Assembly (NCBI GenBank): GCA_900541885.1
Contig: UQKW01000012.1
Coordinates: 1-59,147 of the forward strand
Length of the DNA stretch: 59,147 nucleotides
Origin: an uncultured Collinsella sp.
Lineage (GTDB): Bacteria > Actinomycetota > Coriobacteriia > Coriobacteriales > Coriobacteriaceae
Direction of reading: 5' to 3'
Of the stretch, positions 47,860-56,380 are shown piece after piece (position 1 is the stretch's first letter; the number at the start of each line of letters is the position of its first letter). The notes under the pieces are model-generated. The model did not search any database. It was not told the origin of the DNA and worked only from the letters and a program-made list of their open reading frames with translations. The position numbers and the translations under genes are program-made.

Positions 47860-48344
47860 CACGACACCTGCCAATCGAACGCGTTGTACTGATGCTCGAT
47901 CTCGGCGATATGCCCGCCGCGAATGGTGACACCCACGGCATCGAAGCGAATCGCCTTGAGCGGATAATGCTCCATAAGATAGCAGCTTGCGATGCGGCGG
48001 TAGCGGCGTTGCTTTTGAGCGTCCACGGCCTCCTCGGGAAAGACCCGCGTGTTGCAATCCAGTGCAACGCGCCTGGTCTTGACCTCGGCCATCACCACGA
48101 CATCGTCGAGCTCATCGAGCAGCACCAGATCGGCCTCGCCCTCGGTGCAACGATAGCCCTGCTCCAGCAAGGTGTAGCCGCGCTCGTTAAAGTAGTCGAT
48201 GGTGATCAGCTCGCCCAGCATGCCTAGCTCGCGGGGACTGAGTCCCTTGATAAACTCGGGCGTCATCGCCCCGGAGTCGAGCTCGCCGTTTTCCCAACGC
48301 TCCTTGAGCTGCTGCGTCTTGCTCTTTTTGCTTGCGGCACTCAT
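47859..48344 (-). CDS. yraN: YraN-family predicted endonuclease-like protein
   Basis: UPF0102, a small restriction-endonuclease-fold protein of unknown function. The nuclease-type motif is intact: Gly-Glu-Leu start, Glu-Ala-Asp, then Glu-Val-Lys (GEADLV ... AEVKTRR) in residues about 75-110. A 45-residue charged N-terminus precedes the fold. The ATG at 48344 has AAAGGAGA upstream, giving 161 residues. The rnhB-yraN-yifB-dprA order is conserved. Confidence 0.9.
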   Translation of the reverse strand: MSAASKKSKTQQLKERWENGELDSGAMTPEFIKGLSPRELGMLGELITIDYFNERGYTLLEQGYRCTEGEADLVLLDELDDVVVMAEVKTRRVALDCNTRVFPEEAVDAQKQRRYRRIASCYLMEHYPLKAIRFDAVGVTIRGGHIAEIEHQYNAFDWQVS

Positions 48345-48442
48345 GGGGTCTCCTTTCCCGCACACTGCATTGCCTCGATGATGAGGGCACCTTTCATGCG
48401 GGTAAGTACCGGAAGCAAACCAAAAGCTGACCAAATGCCGTC

Positions 48443-48485
48443 AAAAAACGGGCCGTACGCAACAATGGTGTTGCATACGGCCCGC
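48443..48485 (-). terminator. intrinsic terminator of rnhB
   Basis: CGGGCCGTA(T)GCAACA / TGTTGC(G)TACGGCCCG stem followed by TTTTTTG on the minus strand. Confidence 0.9.
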
Positions 48486-48533
48486 TACCAGCAGGTTTAT
48501 AAAACCCCAGAGGTCCATGTCTCCACAATTGGC

Positions 48534-49322
48534 CTAGAAAAGGCGCTCAGTCTGCAGAAAGTTTCCGCAAAAGCTCACGCGGTGCAGCGGACAAAGTCCA
48601 TGTTTGCGAATGGCCTCGATGTGCTCGGGGCTCGCATAGCCCTTCGACTCGGCCAGATGGTACTCGGGATACTCGGCGTCGTACTCGACCATCATCTCGT
48701 CACGCGTGACCTTGGCCATGATGGACGCCGCGGCGATGCAGGCGATCTTGGCATCGCCCTTCACCACATCGCGCTCGTTAGGAACGGCGCCCAAGGGGTT
48801 GCCATCCATAAGCACGCAATCGGGCTCGAGCCCCGTATCGGCCACGGCGCCCGCAACGGCGGTACGGATAGCACGGGCCATGCCCATCTCATCGATATCC
48901 TTAGGCGCGATATGGCAAAAACCGATCGCCGTCGCCACCTCGGCAATCTTCACTGAGAGCAACTCGCGGCGCGCCGGCGTGAGCTTTTTGGAATCGTTGA
49001 TGCCCCAGACGCGCGGCTCCATAGGAAGGCAGACAGCGCATACCGTCAAAGGACCGGCCACCGATCCGCGACCCACCTCGTCGACACCAACGACCACTCC
49101 ATCGCCGCCAAGCTCATGCATAAGCTCGTACATGTCATTGACGCGCTCGCGCTCGGCAAGCTCTTTGGCATGGCGTTTGAGGGCGCGTTCGCAAGCCTTG
49201 ATCACCTGCTGGCGCGGGTCCTCGCGATAATGCTCCACGAGGGCGGGAATCTCCTCAAACGTGGCGCTCGCCAACTCACCGGCAACCTGCGATGCCGAAA
49301 CCGAGCTCGTCATGTTGGCCAT
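48534..49322 (-). CDS. rnhB: ribonuclease HII
   Basis: Removes ribonucleotides from DNA and RNA-DNA hybrids. The catalytic motif GVDEVGRGSVAGP (about residue 82) and further acidic residues are present. The first about 75 residues are a helical extension, as in many Gram-positive RNase HII enzymes. AAGGAGG precedes the ATG at 49322; 262 residues. It lies after the rplS terminator. Confidence 0.95.
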   Translation of the reverse strand: MANMTSSVSASQVAGELASATFEEIPALVEHYREDPRQQVIKACERALKRHAKELAERERVNDMYELMHELGGDGVVVGVDEVGRGSVAGPLTVCAVCLPMEPRVWGINDSKKLTPARRELLSVKIAEVATAIGFCHIAPKDIDEMGMARAIRTAVAGAVADTGLEPDCVLMDGNPLGAVPNERDVVKGDAKIACIAAASIMAKVTRDEMMVEYDAEYPEYHLAESKGYASPEHIEAIRKHGLCPLHRVSFCGNFLQTERLF

Positions 49323-49351
49323 ACCAGGCCCTCCTTGCATGCAAATCAGAT

Positions 49352-49383
49352 AAAAAGAAGGGCCACCCGAAGGTGACCCTTGT
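49352..49383 (-). terminator. intrinsic terminator of rplS
   Basis: AAGGGTCACC / GGGTGGCCCTT stem with a TTC loop followed by CTTTTTATC on the minus strand, between rplS and rnhB. Confidence 0.88.
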
Positions 49384-49415
49384 GTCCAAACGAGTGGACA
49401 GACGCTGCGATCTTC

Positions 49416-49757
49416 TTAGCGCTTCTCGGGGATGCGAGCAGCCTTGCCCACCTTGTCGCGGAGGTAGTACAGCTTGGCGCGACGGACGCGACCATGACGA
49501 ACGACCTCGAGCTTGGCGATCTTGGGGCTGTGAAGCGGGAAGGTACGCTCAACACCGACACCGAAGGACATCTTGCGGACGGTGAAGGTCTCGCGGGCAC
49601 CGGCGCCGGCCATGCGGATGACGTCGCCCTGGAAGACCTGGATGCGCTCGCGGTCGCCTTCCTTAATGCGGTAGTGAACCTTGACGTTGTCGGCGACGCG
49701 AACCTGAGGAATGTCCTCGCGGATCTGCTGACGCTCGATTGCGCGGATGTAATCCAT
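49416..49757 (-). CDS. rplS: 50S ribosomal protein L19
   Basis: Large-subunit protein at the 30S-50S interface. The 113-residue protein has the family signature VERTFPLHSPKIAKLEVVR and ends GKAARIPEKR. The ATG at 49757 has AAGGAA upstream. Confidence 0.97.
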   Translation of the reverse strand: MDYIRAIERQQIREDIPQVRVADNVKVHYRIKEGDRERIQVFQGDVIRMAGAGARETFTVRKMSFGVGVERTFPLHSPKIAKLEVVRHGRVRRAKLYYLRDKVGKAARIPEKR

Positions 49758-49900
49758 GTGCAATTCCTTACTCTTCTAGAGGTGCCGTACCACCATGGCC
49801 GGCACGTAGTTGAACAAACGTATTCGAGTATACACGCGCGGGTTTCTGCTGCAAGAACAATTTTTTACGCAGACAAAAAGACAAAACCCGCACATGATAA

Positions 49901-49928
49901 CCGCCCGTCTCACAAATGAGACGGGCGG
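49901..49928. terminator. perfect 12-bp hairpin downstream of ppdK
   Basis: CCGCCCGTCTCA / TGAGACGGGCGG with a 4-nt loop, 39 bases after the ppdK stop. There is no clean T tract, but the position and stem strength fit a terminator. Confidence 0.6.
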
Positions 49929-49966
49929 CATGAAGGGGGCTACACTAGGCGTCTACGCCCAAAACG

Positions 49967-52717
49967 TTAGGCGGGACGCTTGGCCTCGAGCTTGGCCTGG
50001 GCGGCAGCCAAGCGCGCGAGGGGCACGCGGTAGGGCGAGCAGGACACGTAGTCCACGTCGGCCACGTTAAACAGGCCCTTGATGGACTTGGGGTCGCCGC
50101 CGTGCTCACCGCACACGCCAAAGTGCATGTCGGGGTTGGTGGCACGGCCCTTCTCGACGGCCATGCGTACCAGCTCGAGTACTGCCGTATCGATGGTCTC
50201 GAAGGGGTTGTCCTTCAGAATCTTCTTATGCATGTACAGCGGGATGAACTTAGCCTCGGCGTCGTCACGCGAGAAACCGAAGGTCGTCTGGGTGAGGTCG
50301 TTGGTGCCAAAGCAGAAGAAGTCTGCGTGATGGGCGATCTCGTCAGCGACCATACAGGCGCGCGGCAGCTCGAGCATCGTGCCCACGGGAATGTCGAGCT
50401 CGACGCCCTCCTCGGCGGAAACCTCGGCGATCACGCGCTCGATGACCTCGCGAGTCTGGACATGCTCGGCCGTGATGGAAACGAGCGGAACCATGATCTC
50501 GGGGCGCGGGTCGACGCCTTCCTTGATAAGGCGAGCGGCAGCCGTTGCCACGGCACGGACCTGCATGAGCGGCAGGCCACCGAAGACGACTGACAGGCGC
50601 ACACCGCGCAGGCCGAGCATCGGGTTGGACTCGACCATGCCGTCGATACGGCGCAGGCGGGCACGCAGGGCGGCGAGCTCTTCCTCGCTGGCGCCGGCGG
50701 CCTCCTTCTTGGTGATGGCGACCTCAAGCTCGCGAGGATTATCCAGGAACTCATGAAGCGGCGGATCGAGCAGGCGAACAACCACATCGCGACCGGACAT
50801 GGTCTTGAACATCGCCAAGAAGTCCTCAGTCTGAACCTTGAGCAGATCGGCCAGGGCCTGCTGCTTCACAGCCTCGTCGTCGGACAGGATGAAGCTCTGG
50901 ATAATGTTCTTGCGATCGCCCAGGAACATGTGCTCGGTACGGCACAGACCGATGGCCTCGGCACCAAACTCGAGCGCGAGCTCGGCATCCTCGGGGTTGT
51001 CGGCGTTGACGCGCACGTGGTTGGCGTGACCGTCGGTCTCGTCCAGGCGGATCTCATCAGCCCAGGACAGGATGGTGTCCAGGTCGCCGGTGAGCTCGGC
51101 CGAAACCAGATCGACGGCGCCGTCGACGACGATGCCCTGGATGCCGTCGATGGAGATGATGTCGCCCTCATGCAGCACACGGTCGCTGCCCTCGATGCGC
51201 ACGACCTTCTCAGCCGCGTCGATATGGAAACACTCGACACCGCAGACGCAGGGGGTACCCATGCCACGGGCAATAACGGCGGCGTGGCTCGTCTTGCCAC
51301 CATGGCTCGTCAAGATACCCTCGGCGGCGACCATACCCTTCAGGTCGTCAGGGTTGGTCTCCCAGCGGACCAGAATGACCTTATGGCCCTCGGCAGAACG
51401 CGCGACGGCGTCATCGCTCGAGAACACGACCTCGCCCACGGCGGCACCGGGACTGGCGTTAAGGCCGCATGCAAGCGCCTCGTACTTCTTGGAGGAGTCG
51501 AACTGCGGGTGCAGGAGCTGGTCGAGCTGCGCGGGGTCGATGCGGCTCACGGCCTCCTCACGGGTAATGAGGCCTTCCTCGACCATCTCGATAGCGATGC
51601 GCAGAGCGGCGGTTGCGGTACGCTTGCCCACGCGGGTCTGGAGCATCCAGAGCTTGCCCTGCTCGATGGTGAACTCGATGTCGCACATGTCGCGGTAGTG
51701 ATCCTCGAGCGTCAGGAAGACACGTTCAAGCTCCTCACCTGCGGACTCGAGGCCCGGAGTGGTCTTGAGGTCGGCGATGGGCTCGGTGTTGCGGATGCCG
51801 GCGACGACGTCCTCGCCCTGGGCGTTGACCAGAAAGTCACCGTAGAACTCCTTGGTGCCGTCGGCGGGGTTGCGCGTAAAGGCGACGCCGGTCGCCGAGG
51901 TCTCGCCCTTATTGCCAAAGGCCATAGCCTGAACGTTGACGGCGGTGCCAAGGTCGTCGGAAATGCCGTGCTGCTTGCGGTAGATGCAGGCACGCTCGTT
52001 CATCCAGCTACCAAAGACGGCCTGAATGGCAAGGCGCAGCTGGAGCTCCGGATCGTGCGGAAAGACGGGCTTGCCTTCCGCGACCTCGAGCTCGGGGTAC
52101 AGGGCGGCCTCGACGTTCTCAGAGAAAATGCCCTTAAAGGTCTCGACGAGCTCCTGCAGGTCCTCGGACGAAAGCTCGGAATCGACGCGAACGCCGGCGA
52201 CCAGGCGAGCCTGGGTCAGGGCGTTTTCGAACAAGTCGGCATCGACACCCATGACGACGTTGGAGAACATCTGGATAAAGCGACGATAACTGTCCCAGGC
52301 AAAGCGCGGGTTCTGCGTCTGGGCGATAAGGCCCTGAACGGAGTCGTCGTTGAGGCCCAGGTTGAGGACCGTGTCCATCATGCCGGGCATAGAGAACGGA
52401 GCGCCCGAGCGCACCGACACGAGCAGCGGGTCACGGGCGTCGCCGAGCTTCTTGCCGCAGCGGGCCTCGAGGTCGGCCTCGGCGGCAACGATCTCGTCAA
52501 GCGCGCCCACGGGCCACACGTTGCCGGCACCAGAGTACTCGACACAGGTCTGGCAGGTAATGGTAAAGCCACCGGGAACCGGCAGGCCAATACGACTCAT
52601 CTCGGCAAGGTTAGCGCCTTTGCCGCCAAGCACGAAGTTCATGGACTTATCGCCCTCGGTAACACATGTGCCCTGGGCATCGGTTCCAAAACGGTAAACC
52701 CTCTTGCAATCGCTCAC
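49967..52717 (-). CDS. ppdK: pyruvate phosphate dikinase
   Basis: Interconverts PEP + AMP + PPi with pyruvate + ATP + Pi; in fermenting anaerobes it often runs in glycolysis. The 916-residue protein has the N-terminal ATP-binding domain (about 20-340), the swivelling phosphohistidine domain with TSHGGKTSHAAVIARGMG (about 450-465), and the C-terminal PEP/TIM-barrel domain with GVCGEHGGDP. All catalytic regions are intact. The GTG start has GGAAGGGG upstream. It is a single-gene unit with its own promoter (52793-52821). Confidence 0.97.
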   Translation of the reverse strand: MSDCKRVYRFGTDAQGTCVTEGDKSMNFVLGGKGANLAEMSRIGLPVPGGFTITCQTCVEYSGAGNVWPVGALDEIVAAEADLEARCGKKLGDARDPLLVSVRSGAPFSMPGMMDTVLNLGLNDDSVQGLIAQTQNPRFAWDSYRRFIQMFSNVVMGVDADLFENALTQARLVAGVRVDSELSSEDLQELVETFKGIFSENVEAALYPELEVAEGKPVFPHDPELQLRLAIQAVFGSWMNERACIYRKQHGISDDLGTAVNVQAMAFGNKGETSATGVAFTRNPADGTKEFYGDFLVNAQGEDVVAGIRNTEPIADLKTTPGLESAGEELERVFLTLEDHYRDMCDIEFTIEQGKLWMLQTRVGKRTATAALRIAIEMVEEGLITREEAVSRIDPAQLDQLLHPQFDSSKKYEALACGLNASPGAAVGEVVFSSDDAVARSAEGHKVILVRWETNPDDLKGMVAAEGILTSHGGKTSHAAVIARGMGTPCVCGVECFHIDAAEKVVRIEGSDRVLHEGDIISIDGIQGIVVDGAVDLVSAELTGDLDTILSWADEIRLDETDGHANHVRVNADNPEDAELALEFGAEAIGLCRTEHMFLGDRKNIIQSFILSDDEAVKQQALADLLKVQTEDFLAMFKTMSGRDVVVRLLDPPLHEFLDNPRELEVAITKKEAAGASEEELAALRARLRRIDGMVESNPMLGLRGVRLSVVFGGLPLMQVRAVATAAARLIKEGVDPRPEIMVPLVSITAEHVQTREVIERVIAEVSAEEGVELDIPVGTMLELPRACMVADEIAHHADFFCFGTNDLTQTTFGFSRDDAEAKFIPLYMHKKILKDNPFETIDTAVLELVRMAVEKGRATNPDMHFGVCGEHGGDPKSIKGLFNVADVDYVSCSPYRVPLARLAAAQAKLEAKRPA

Positions 52718-52764
52718 GATACTTCCCCTTCCATGCGCTCTCGCGCACGACCGTGGTAACGAAT

Positions 52765-52783
52765 CGGCCCGCCGGATGCGGGC
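52765..52783 (-). promoter_or_regulatory. ppdK leader hairpin
   Basis: GGCCCGC / GCGGGCC perfect 7-bp stem in the 5' untranslated region between the predicted -10 box and the ppdK start. Role unknown. Confidence 0.4.
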
Positions 52784-52792
52784 CGTGAGGGA

Positions 52793-52821
52793 ACTATACG
52801 GCGGGTTTTGAACGGACTTGA
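52793..52821 (-). promoter_or_regulatory. predicted ppdK promoter
   Basis: On the minus strand, -35-like TCAAGT (52816-52821) and -10 TATAGT (52793-52798) are separated by 17 bases, about 75 bases upstream of the GTG start. Confidence 0.55.
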
Positions 52822-53067
52822 GCAGAGAATACGCGGTTTGGTAAACGAGCTAAAACTAGCGGTAAACGGTAGGTAAAGGTGGTTACCTTATGAAGGTACC
52901 AGTACAACGTAGTCGCAGGTCAAAAGCGGTATAAACTGCTAAACCGCTTTAGCAAAAAGCTGTAATTATTGGAATGGAATCTCTTAAACTACGCAATAGC
53001 CAAGAAAGACAAAATCTATCAGAAGTATTTGTCCCAGGGATTTTGGTCAGAGTAGCTAATTTGGGAC

Positions 53068-53143
53068 GGGGCTATTTTAGCCACCCCGGCAGATAGCGCG
53101 AATGCTTTGGCGGAGTAACGGCCGGGGTAGCTAAAAAAGCCCC
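53068..53143. repeat. 23-bp inverted repeat pair with 30-bp spacer
   Basis: Arms at 53068-53090 and 53121-53143 match at 21 of 23 positions (ends GGGGCT ... CCCCGGC). It could be a remnant mobile-element end, an attachment-related structure or a transcription stop. Confidence 0.6.
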
Positions 53144-53349
53144 ATTACAGTTTGAGTCGTCCGAAAGGGCGGCTCCTTACTAGTTCTGGTAATACGATTG
53201 AGCCGTACCGATGGTCGCTGGCCGACCGCGACCGCGACGCGGCCTCCACCCGAGACCCCCATCTCGACACATAGCCCGTCATCCGACGAAAGCGCGCAGG
53301 TCGTCCTGTATAGGCGCATGGTGTCCCCCTCCGCCGCAAGAGGGAAACG

Positions 53350-53388
53350 AAAAAGCCCCTCTTTGCCACTACGGACAAAAGGGGCCTC
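53350..53388 (-). terminator. putative terminator of the export arm
   Basis: On the minus strand, GGCCCCTTTTG and CAAAGAGGGGC form a stem with one bulge, followed by TTTTTCG, 76 bases beyond the truncated ABC gene. Confidence 0.65.
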
Positions 53389-53463
53389 CCAGGGGAAACG
53401 TGTTACAAAGCCTTCTTTGCAGGACGATGAAGATCAGAAACCCAACGTCGTACGCGTAGGGAC

Positions 53464-54063
53464 TTACCCAACACCCACGCCATTTCGATCTTCTGGGCCT
53501 TCAACGCCACGTCCCGATAAGCATCCGGGCATCGGAATGACCTCGTCGCAAGCCGCAAGCATCTCTTCGTCATGAGTGACAACAATTACAATATGGTCTC
53601 TCTTAACCTCATGAAGCAATTTAATTAGCGCGCTCCGGCTCTTCGCATCAAGCGCTGAAGTTGACTCAAGAAACAACATGACGTCCGGCGATTTCAACAT
53701 CTGCCGCACAATTGCGATGTTCTGCTTCTCCCCGCCGGACACCCCTCCTTTCTTGCTGCCAAGCATCGCTGCCGCCCCGTTCTCCGCAGCGGCAATCATT
53801 TTGTCTAACCCCAATATGGCAAGCATCCGATTCAGTTTGTCGGCCTCGAAATCATCAGAAAGCAGCGTAAGATTATCGAGGATCGTCCCCCCAACAATAG
53901 GGGGCTCTTGCTCCGTAATGCCAACTCGGCACCGCCGCAATGCGTATCGGTCGATGCGACGCTGTGATACCCCGTTGTAGAGGACGGCCCCTTCCGTGTT
54001 ATCTGGATATAGACCCAATATCACTGACAGCAGCGAGCTCTTCCCCGAGCCATTTCTTCTTGC
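53464..54063 (-). pseudogene. 5'-truncated ABC exporter ATPase remnant
   Basis: The open frame begins, after an in-frame TAA at 54066, exactly at the Walker A region (NGSGKSSLLS) and contains the Q-loop area, the signature VSGGEKQ and the H-loop VVTHDEE. The whole transmembrane domain expected upstream is missing, and only about 85 bases separate it from the neighbouring ABC gene. The Walker B region reads MLFLESTSALD, with Leu in place of the usual Asp. A GTG at 54024 could yield a 186-residue protein lacking the P-loop. I judge it a remnant of the partner half-transporter. Confidence 0.75.
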
Positions 54064-54149
54064 TTACTGTTTTTCTTATATTGTAACGATTTTCGATAAG
54101 AGGAAAGATTACTCCATGACGCGCAAGCCCGAACTCTAAGCGTTTCCCA

Positions 54150-55754
54150 TCAGCATTGCCCATTTTTCGGATCGAAATCCAAATCCAGCTTCCTATCGCA
54201 TGCTGAAATCAAATCCTGATCATGGCTTACAACAAGAATTAGCTGATCGAAGGGATTTCGATGAATATACTCCGTGAACTCCCGACGGCTTTCTTCATCT
54301 AAATCGTTCGTTGGTTCATCGAACACAAGCACTTCCGGCTGCCTGCGAAGTGCTGCGAATATCCTTAGCTTTCGATACTCTCCACCAGAAAGGTCTCTAC
54401 AATTCTTGCCTTTTAACGATTCGACGGTTCGATAGAAACTCGGCACAAGCTCTCGGAGGTTTTCGCTCGATCCCCGAATCGACGTCCTCTCAAGGTAATT
54501 CTCCACCGTTTCGTTCGGAATAAAGAGCTTTTGCGGGCACACCGCAAACAGGTCCCGTCGGATCGTCTCCATATCGAGCTCTTCATATGGCACCGACCCC
54601 AAAGCCCGATGTCCCCCAGCAGAATATAGTCCAAGGAGCACCTTCAGAAACGTGCTTTTTCCGCATCCGTTCGGCCCGGTAATGGCATAGGTTTTTCCTT
54701 CCTCCACCTCCACGGAGAGGTCGCGGTATAAGTAGGGCTTTCCCGCGTATCGGTACGCGATGTTGGACAACGATATGCTCTCCACGTGCCCAACCGTGAA
54801 GGTGCCGCGGTCCTCGGCGTCCTCCGTCAGAGCCCCCAATCGGTCGAACGAGGCCCTTGCGTCCTGATACGATTTGAAATAATTCAAAAAATACTTGAAG
54901 CATCCGAACGCCATCGAGTAATACGAGTTCACCATTGTGAACTCGCCTAAGCTCATTCTTCCGCTCAATATTTCCATCCCGGAGATCACGAGCAGTGCCC
55001 CCCGAAACACAGACGAGATCAGGCCGTCGCTTGATGTGGCCAGATTCGAGACCCTACTTGCTTTCATGTAAATCGGGTAGTACCCCTCGAATACCCCTTT
55101 GAGCGTCCGAGCGCTCTGGTTATATGCGCCATCGCACTTAATGTCAAACAACTGCGACAGCTCGCCGCTCACGGACGCGAAAAGCTTACTCAAACCCTCC
55201 TTGTTCGCAAGCGAACTGTTGTACAACGGCTTTTTCAACGCCCTGAATAAAATGAAGTACGCAACAAGCGAACATGCACTTAACACCAGGAACACCGGAT
55301 TAATCGAAAACAGGATGATGCATATCAACACAACCAGAACGATGTTAAGCCCGATCGTCAGGAAGTTGTTCACGACAAACGATGACACCGCATTCGAATC
55401 CGCATACACCCTCTGCGTTGTATAGGATGGATCCGCCTGCTCCCCCTTTTCCAGGGGCCCCCGTTCAAACGACTCACACGTGGTCCCCATCAGTCTCGTC
55501 GTCATCTCCAAGATGACGCGCGATACGTTCACACCCATCGCATACGACATGAAGGAGGCCGATATCCCTATGCCCGCAACAAAGGCCGCAAACCACACGA
55601 CGCGAGATGGATCCCTATTCGTCACGAGAAAGTCTACAAACCCACCGTTTAAGGCGGGCATGACGCACGAGAGAGCAAAATTCACCAGCATGAGAATCAC
55701 GAAAAGCCGTGACCCTTTACACCGAAACAACTCGTGAACCGTCTTCTTAAACAT
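54150..55754 (-). CDS. ABC exporter half-transporter (membrane + ATPase)
   Basis: The 534-residue protein has an N-terminal transmembrane domain with about six helices (about 1-310) and a C-terminal ATPase (about 330-530) with Walker A GPNGCGKST, signature LSGGEYRK, Walker B VLVFDEP and H-loop VVSHDQD. No C39 peptidase domain is present, so it would not itself cleave a leader. The ATG at 55754 has GGGAG upstream; alternative starts at 55766 and 55769 exist. It probably exports, or protects against, the product of the adjacent peptide cluster; its natural partner appears truncated, so it may act as a homodimer. Confidence 0.9.
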   Translation of the reverse strand: MFKKTVHELFRCKGSRLFVILMLVNFALSCVMPALNGGFVDFLVTNRDPSRVVWFAAFVAGIGISASFMSYAMGVNVSRVILEMTTRLMGTTCESFERGPLEKGEQADPSYTTQRVYADSNAVSSFVVNNFLTIGLNIVLVVLICIILFSINPVFLVLSACSLVAYFILFRALKKPLYNSSLANKEGLSKLFASVSGELSQLFDIKCDGAYNQSARTLKGVFEGYYPIYMKASRVSNLATSSDGLISSVFRGALLVISGMEILSGRMSLGEFTMVNSYYSMAFGCFKYFLNYFKSYQDARASFDRLGALTEDAEDRGTFTVGHVESISLSNIAYRYAGKPYLYRDLSVEVEEGKTYAITGPNGCGKSTFLKVLLGLYSAGGHRALGSVPYEELDMETIRRDLFAVCPQKLFIPNETVENYLERTSIRGSSENLRELVPSFYRTVESLKGKNCRDLSGGEYRKLRIFAALRRQPEVLVFDEPTNDLDEESRREFTEYIHRNPFDQLILVVSHDQDLISACDRKLDLDFDPKNGQC

Positions 55755-55850
55755 GCCAGCTCCCATCAAGCGGCCTTTTATCCAAAACTGAATTTGCTCG
55801 CCGCTTAATCGCTCCCATATATCCCTTGTTGTTAATCCTTGCTCAAGACA

Positions 55851-56204
55851 TTATCTCGGGTTACGGTGCCCAGGATTCCATTTCACCTTTATATACATAC
55901 GAATAAGCCCCCTATTTGCATAGGCAAGCGCGGCGATTATAACAGCAGCCACCATCAGACCGAGAATAGCCCTTTTGTCCGGAAAAAGGGACGAGAGAAA
56001 AAGGCATATTGCGGAGAAAACTATAGACGCCCCCACCACTCGGTTTGCGCCTAGAGACTCGGCCGTCCGCTTTGCCTCCTCTAAACGCTCTCCCGATAGC
56101 AATGACATTCCGGCAAGCAATCCCGTGAGCTTGCCTCGATATATCATTATTCCGAACAACAGCAGCAGGCATGACCCCACCATTGAAACCACAACGTCCG
56201 ACAT
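55851..56204 (-). CDS. small three-helix membrane protein (DUF3784-like)
   Basis: A 117-residue protein with hydrophobic segments at about 4-22, 55-74 and 79-97 and a basic C-terminus. The first loop (GKLTGLLAGMSLLSGE) resembles DUF3784-type proteins, whose function is unknown. The ATG at 56204 has GGAG eight bases upstream; an ATG at 56210 is an alternative. It is first in the minus-strand arm, 97 bases before the ABC gene. A role in immunity or export is inferred from position only. Confidence 0.7.
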   Translation of the reverse strand: MSDVVVSMVGSCLLLLFGIMIYRGKLTGLLAGMSLLSGERLEEAKRTAESLGANRVVGASIVFSAICLFLSSLFPDKRAILGLMVAAVIIAALAYANRGLIRMYIKVKWNPGHRNPR

Positions 56205-56249
56205 CGCCATCACTCCAGTCCACTCCTTCAATACCAGCCCTATCGACAA

Positions 56250-56380
56250 ACATCAAAACTTTTTTTAACCTAATATTGTATATCGATATAAATATATTCT
56301 TTTATATATCGTTTCGATTTGTGATATTTTATCGAACGAGTTGCTATTCGAGGAAGATAGGCCACAACCAAAGGAGATCA
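56250..56380. promoter_or_regulatory. AT-rich divergent promoter region of the peptide cluster
   Basis: This strongly AT-rich stretch separates the two arms and contains repeated TATCG/CGATA elements (TATATCGATATA near 56279-56290, TATATATCG, TTTATCGAACG) and a near-palindrome CGTTTCGAT ... ATCGAACG. It is very unlike the surrounding high-GC DNA and probably holds both promoters and a regulator site. Confidence 0.55.

Larger units (their letters stand above)
52822..53463. other. gene-free stretch rich in inverted repeats
   Basis: No ORF here looks like a real gene. It contains TACCTT-ATG-AAGGTA (52884-52898), AAAGCGGT ... ACCGCTTT (52923-52950), a 23-bp imperfect inverted repeat (53068-53143) and, at its right end, a terminator for the accessory cluster. 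It marks the change from the housekeeping block to lower-GC DNA. Confidence 0.6.

Noticed and set aside
50753..52759. Long plus-strand ORF (668 codons) opposite ppdK
   Set aside because: Antisense shadow of ppdK; no recognisable domain and no supported ribosome-binding site.
53131..53319. Short minus-strand ORF (62 codons) in the gene-free stretch
   Set aside because: No ribosome-binding site or family resemblance, and it overlaps the inverted repeat.
55755..55826. 23-codon minus-strand frame between the membrane protein and ABC genes, considered as a second precursor
   Set aside because: It has a weak ribosome-binding site, a basic sequence unlike the main precursor, and is probably chance in a 97-base gap.
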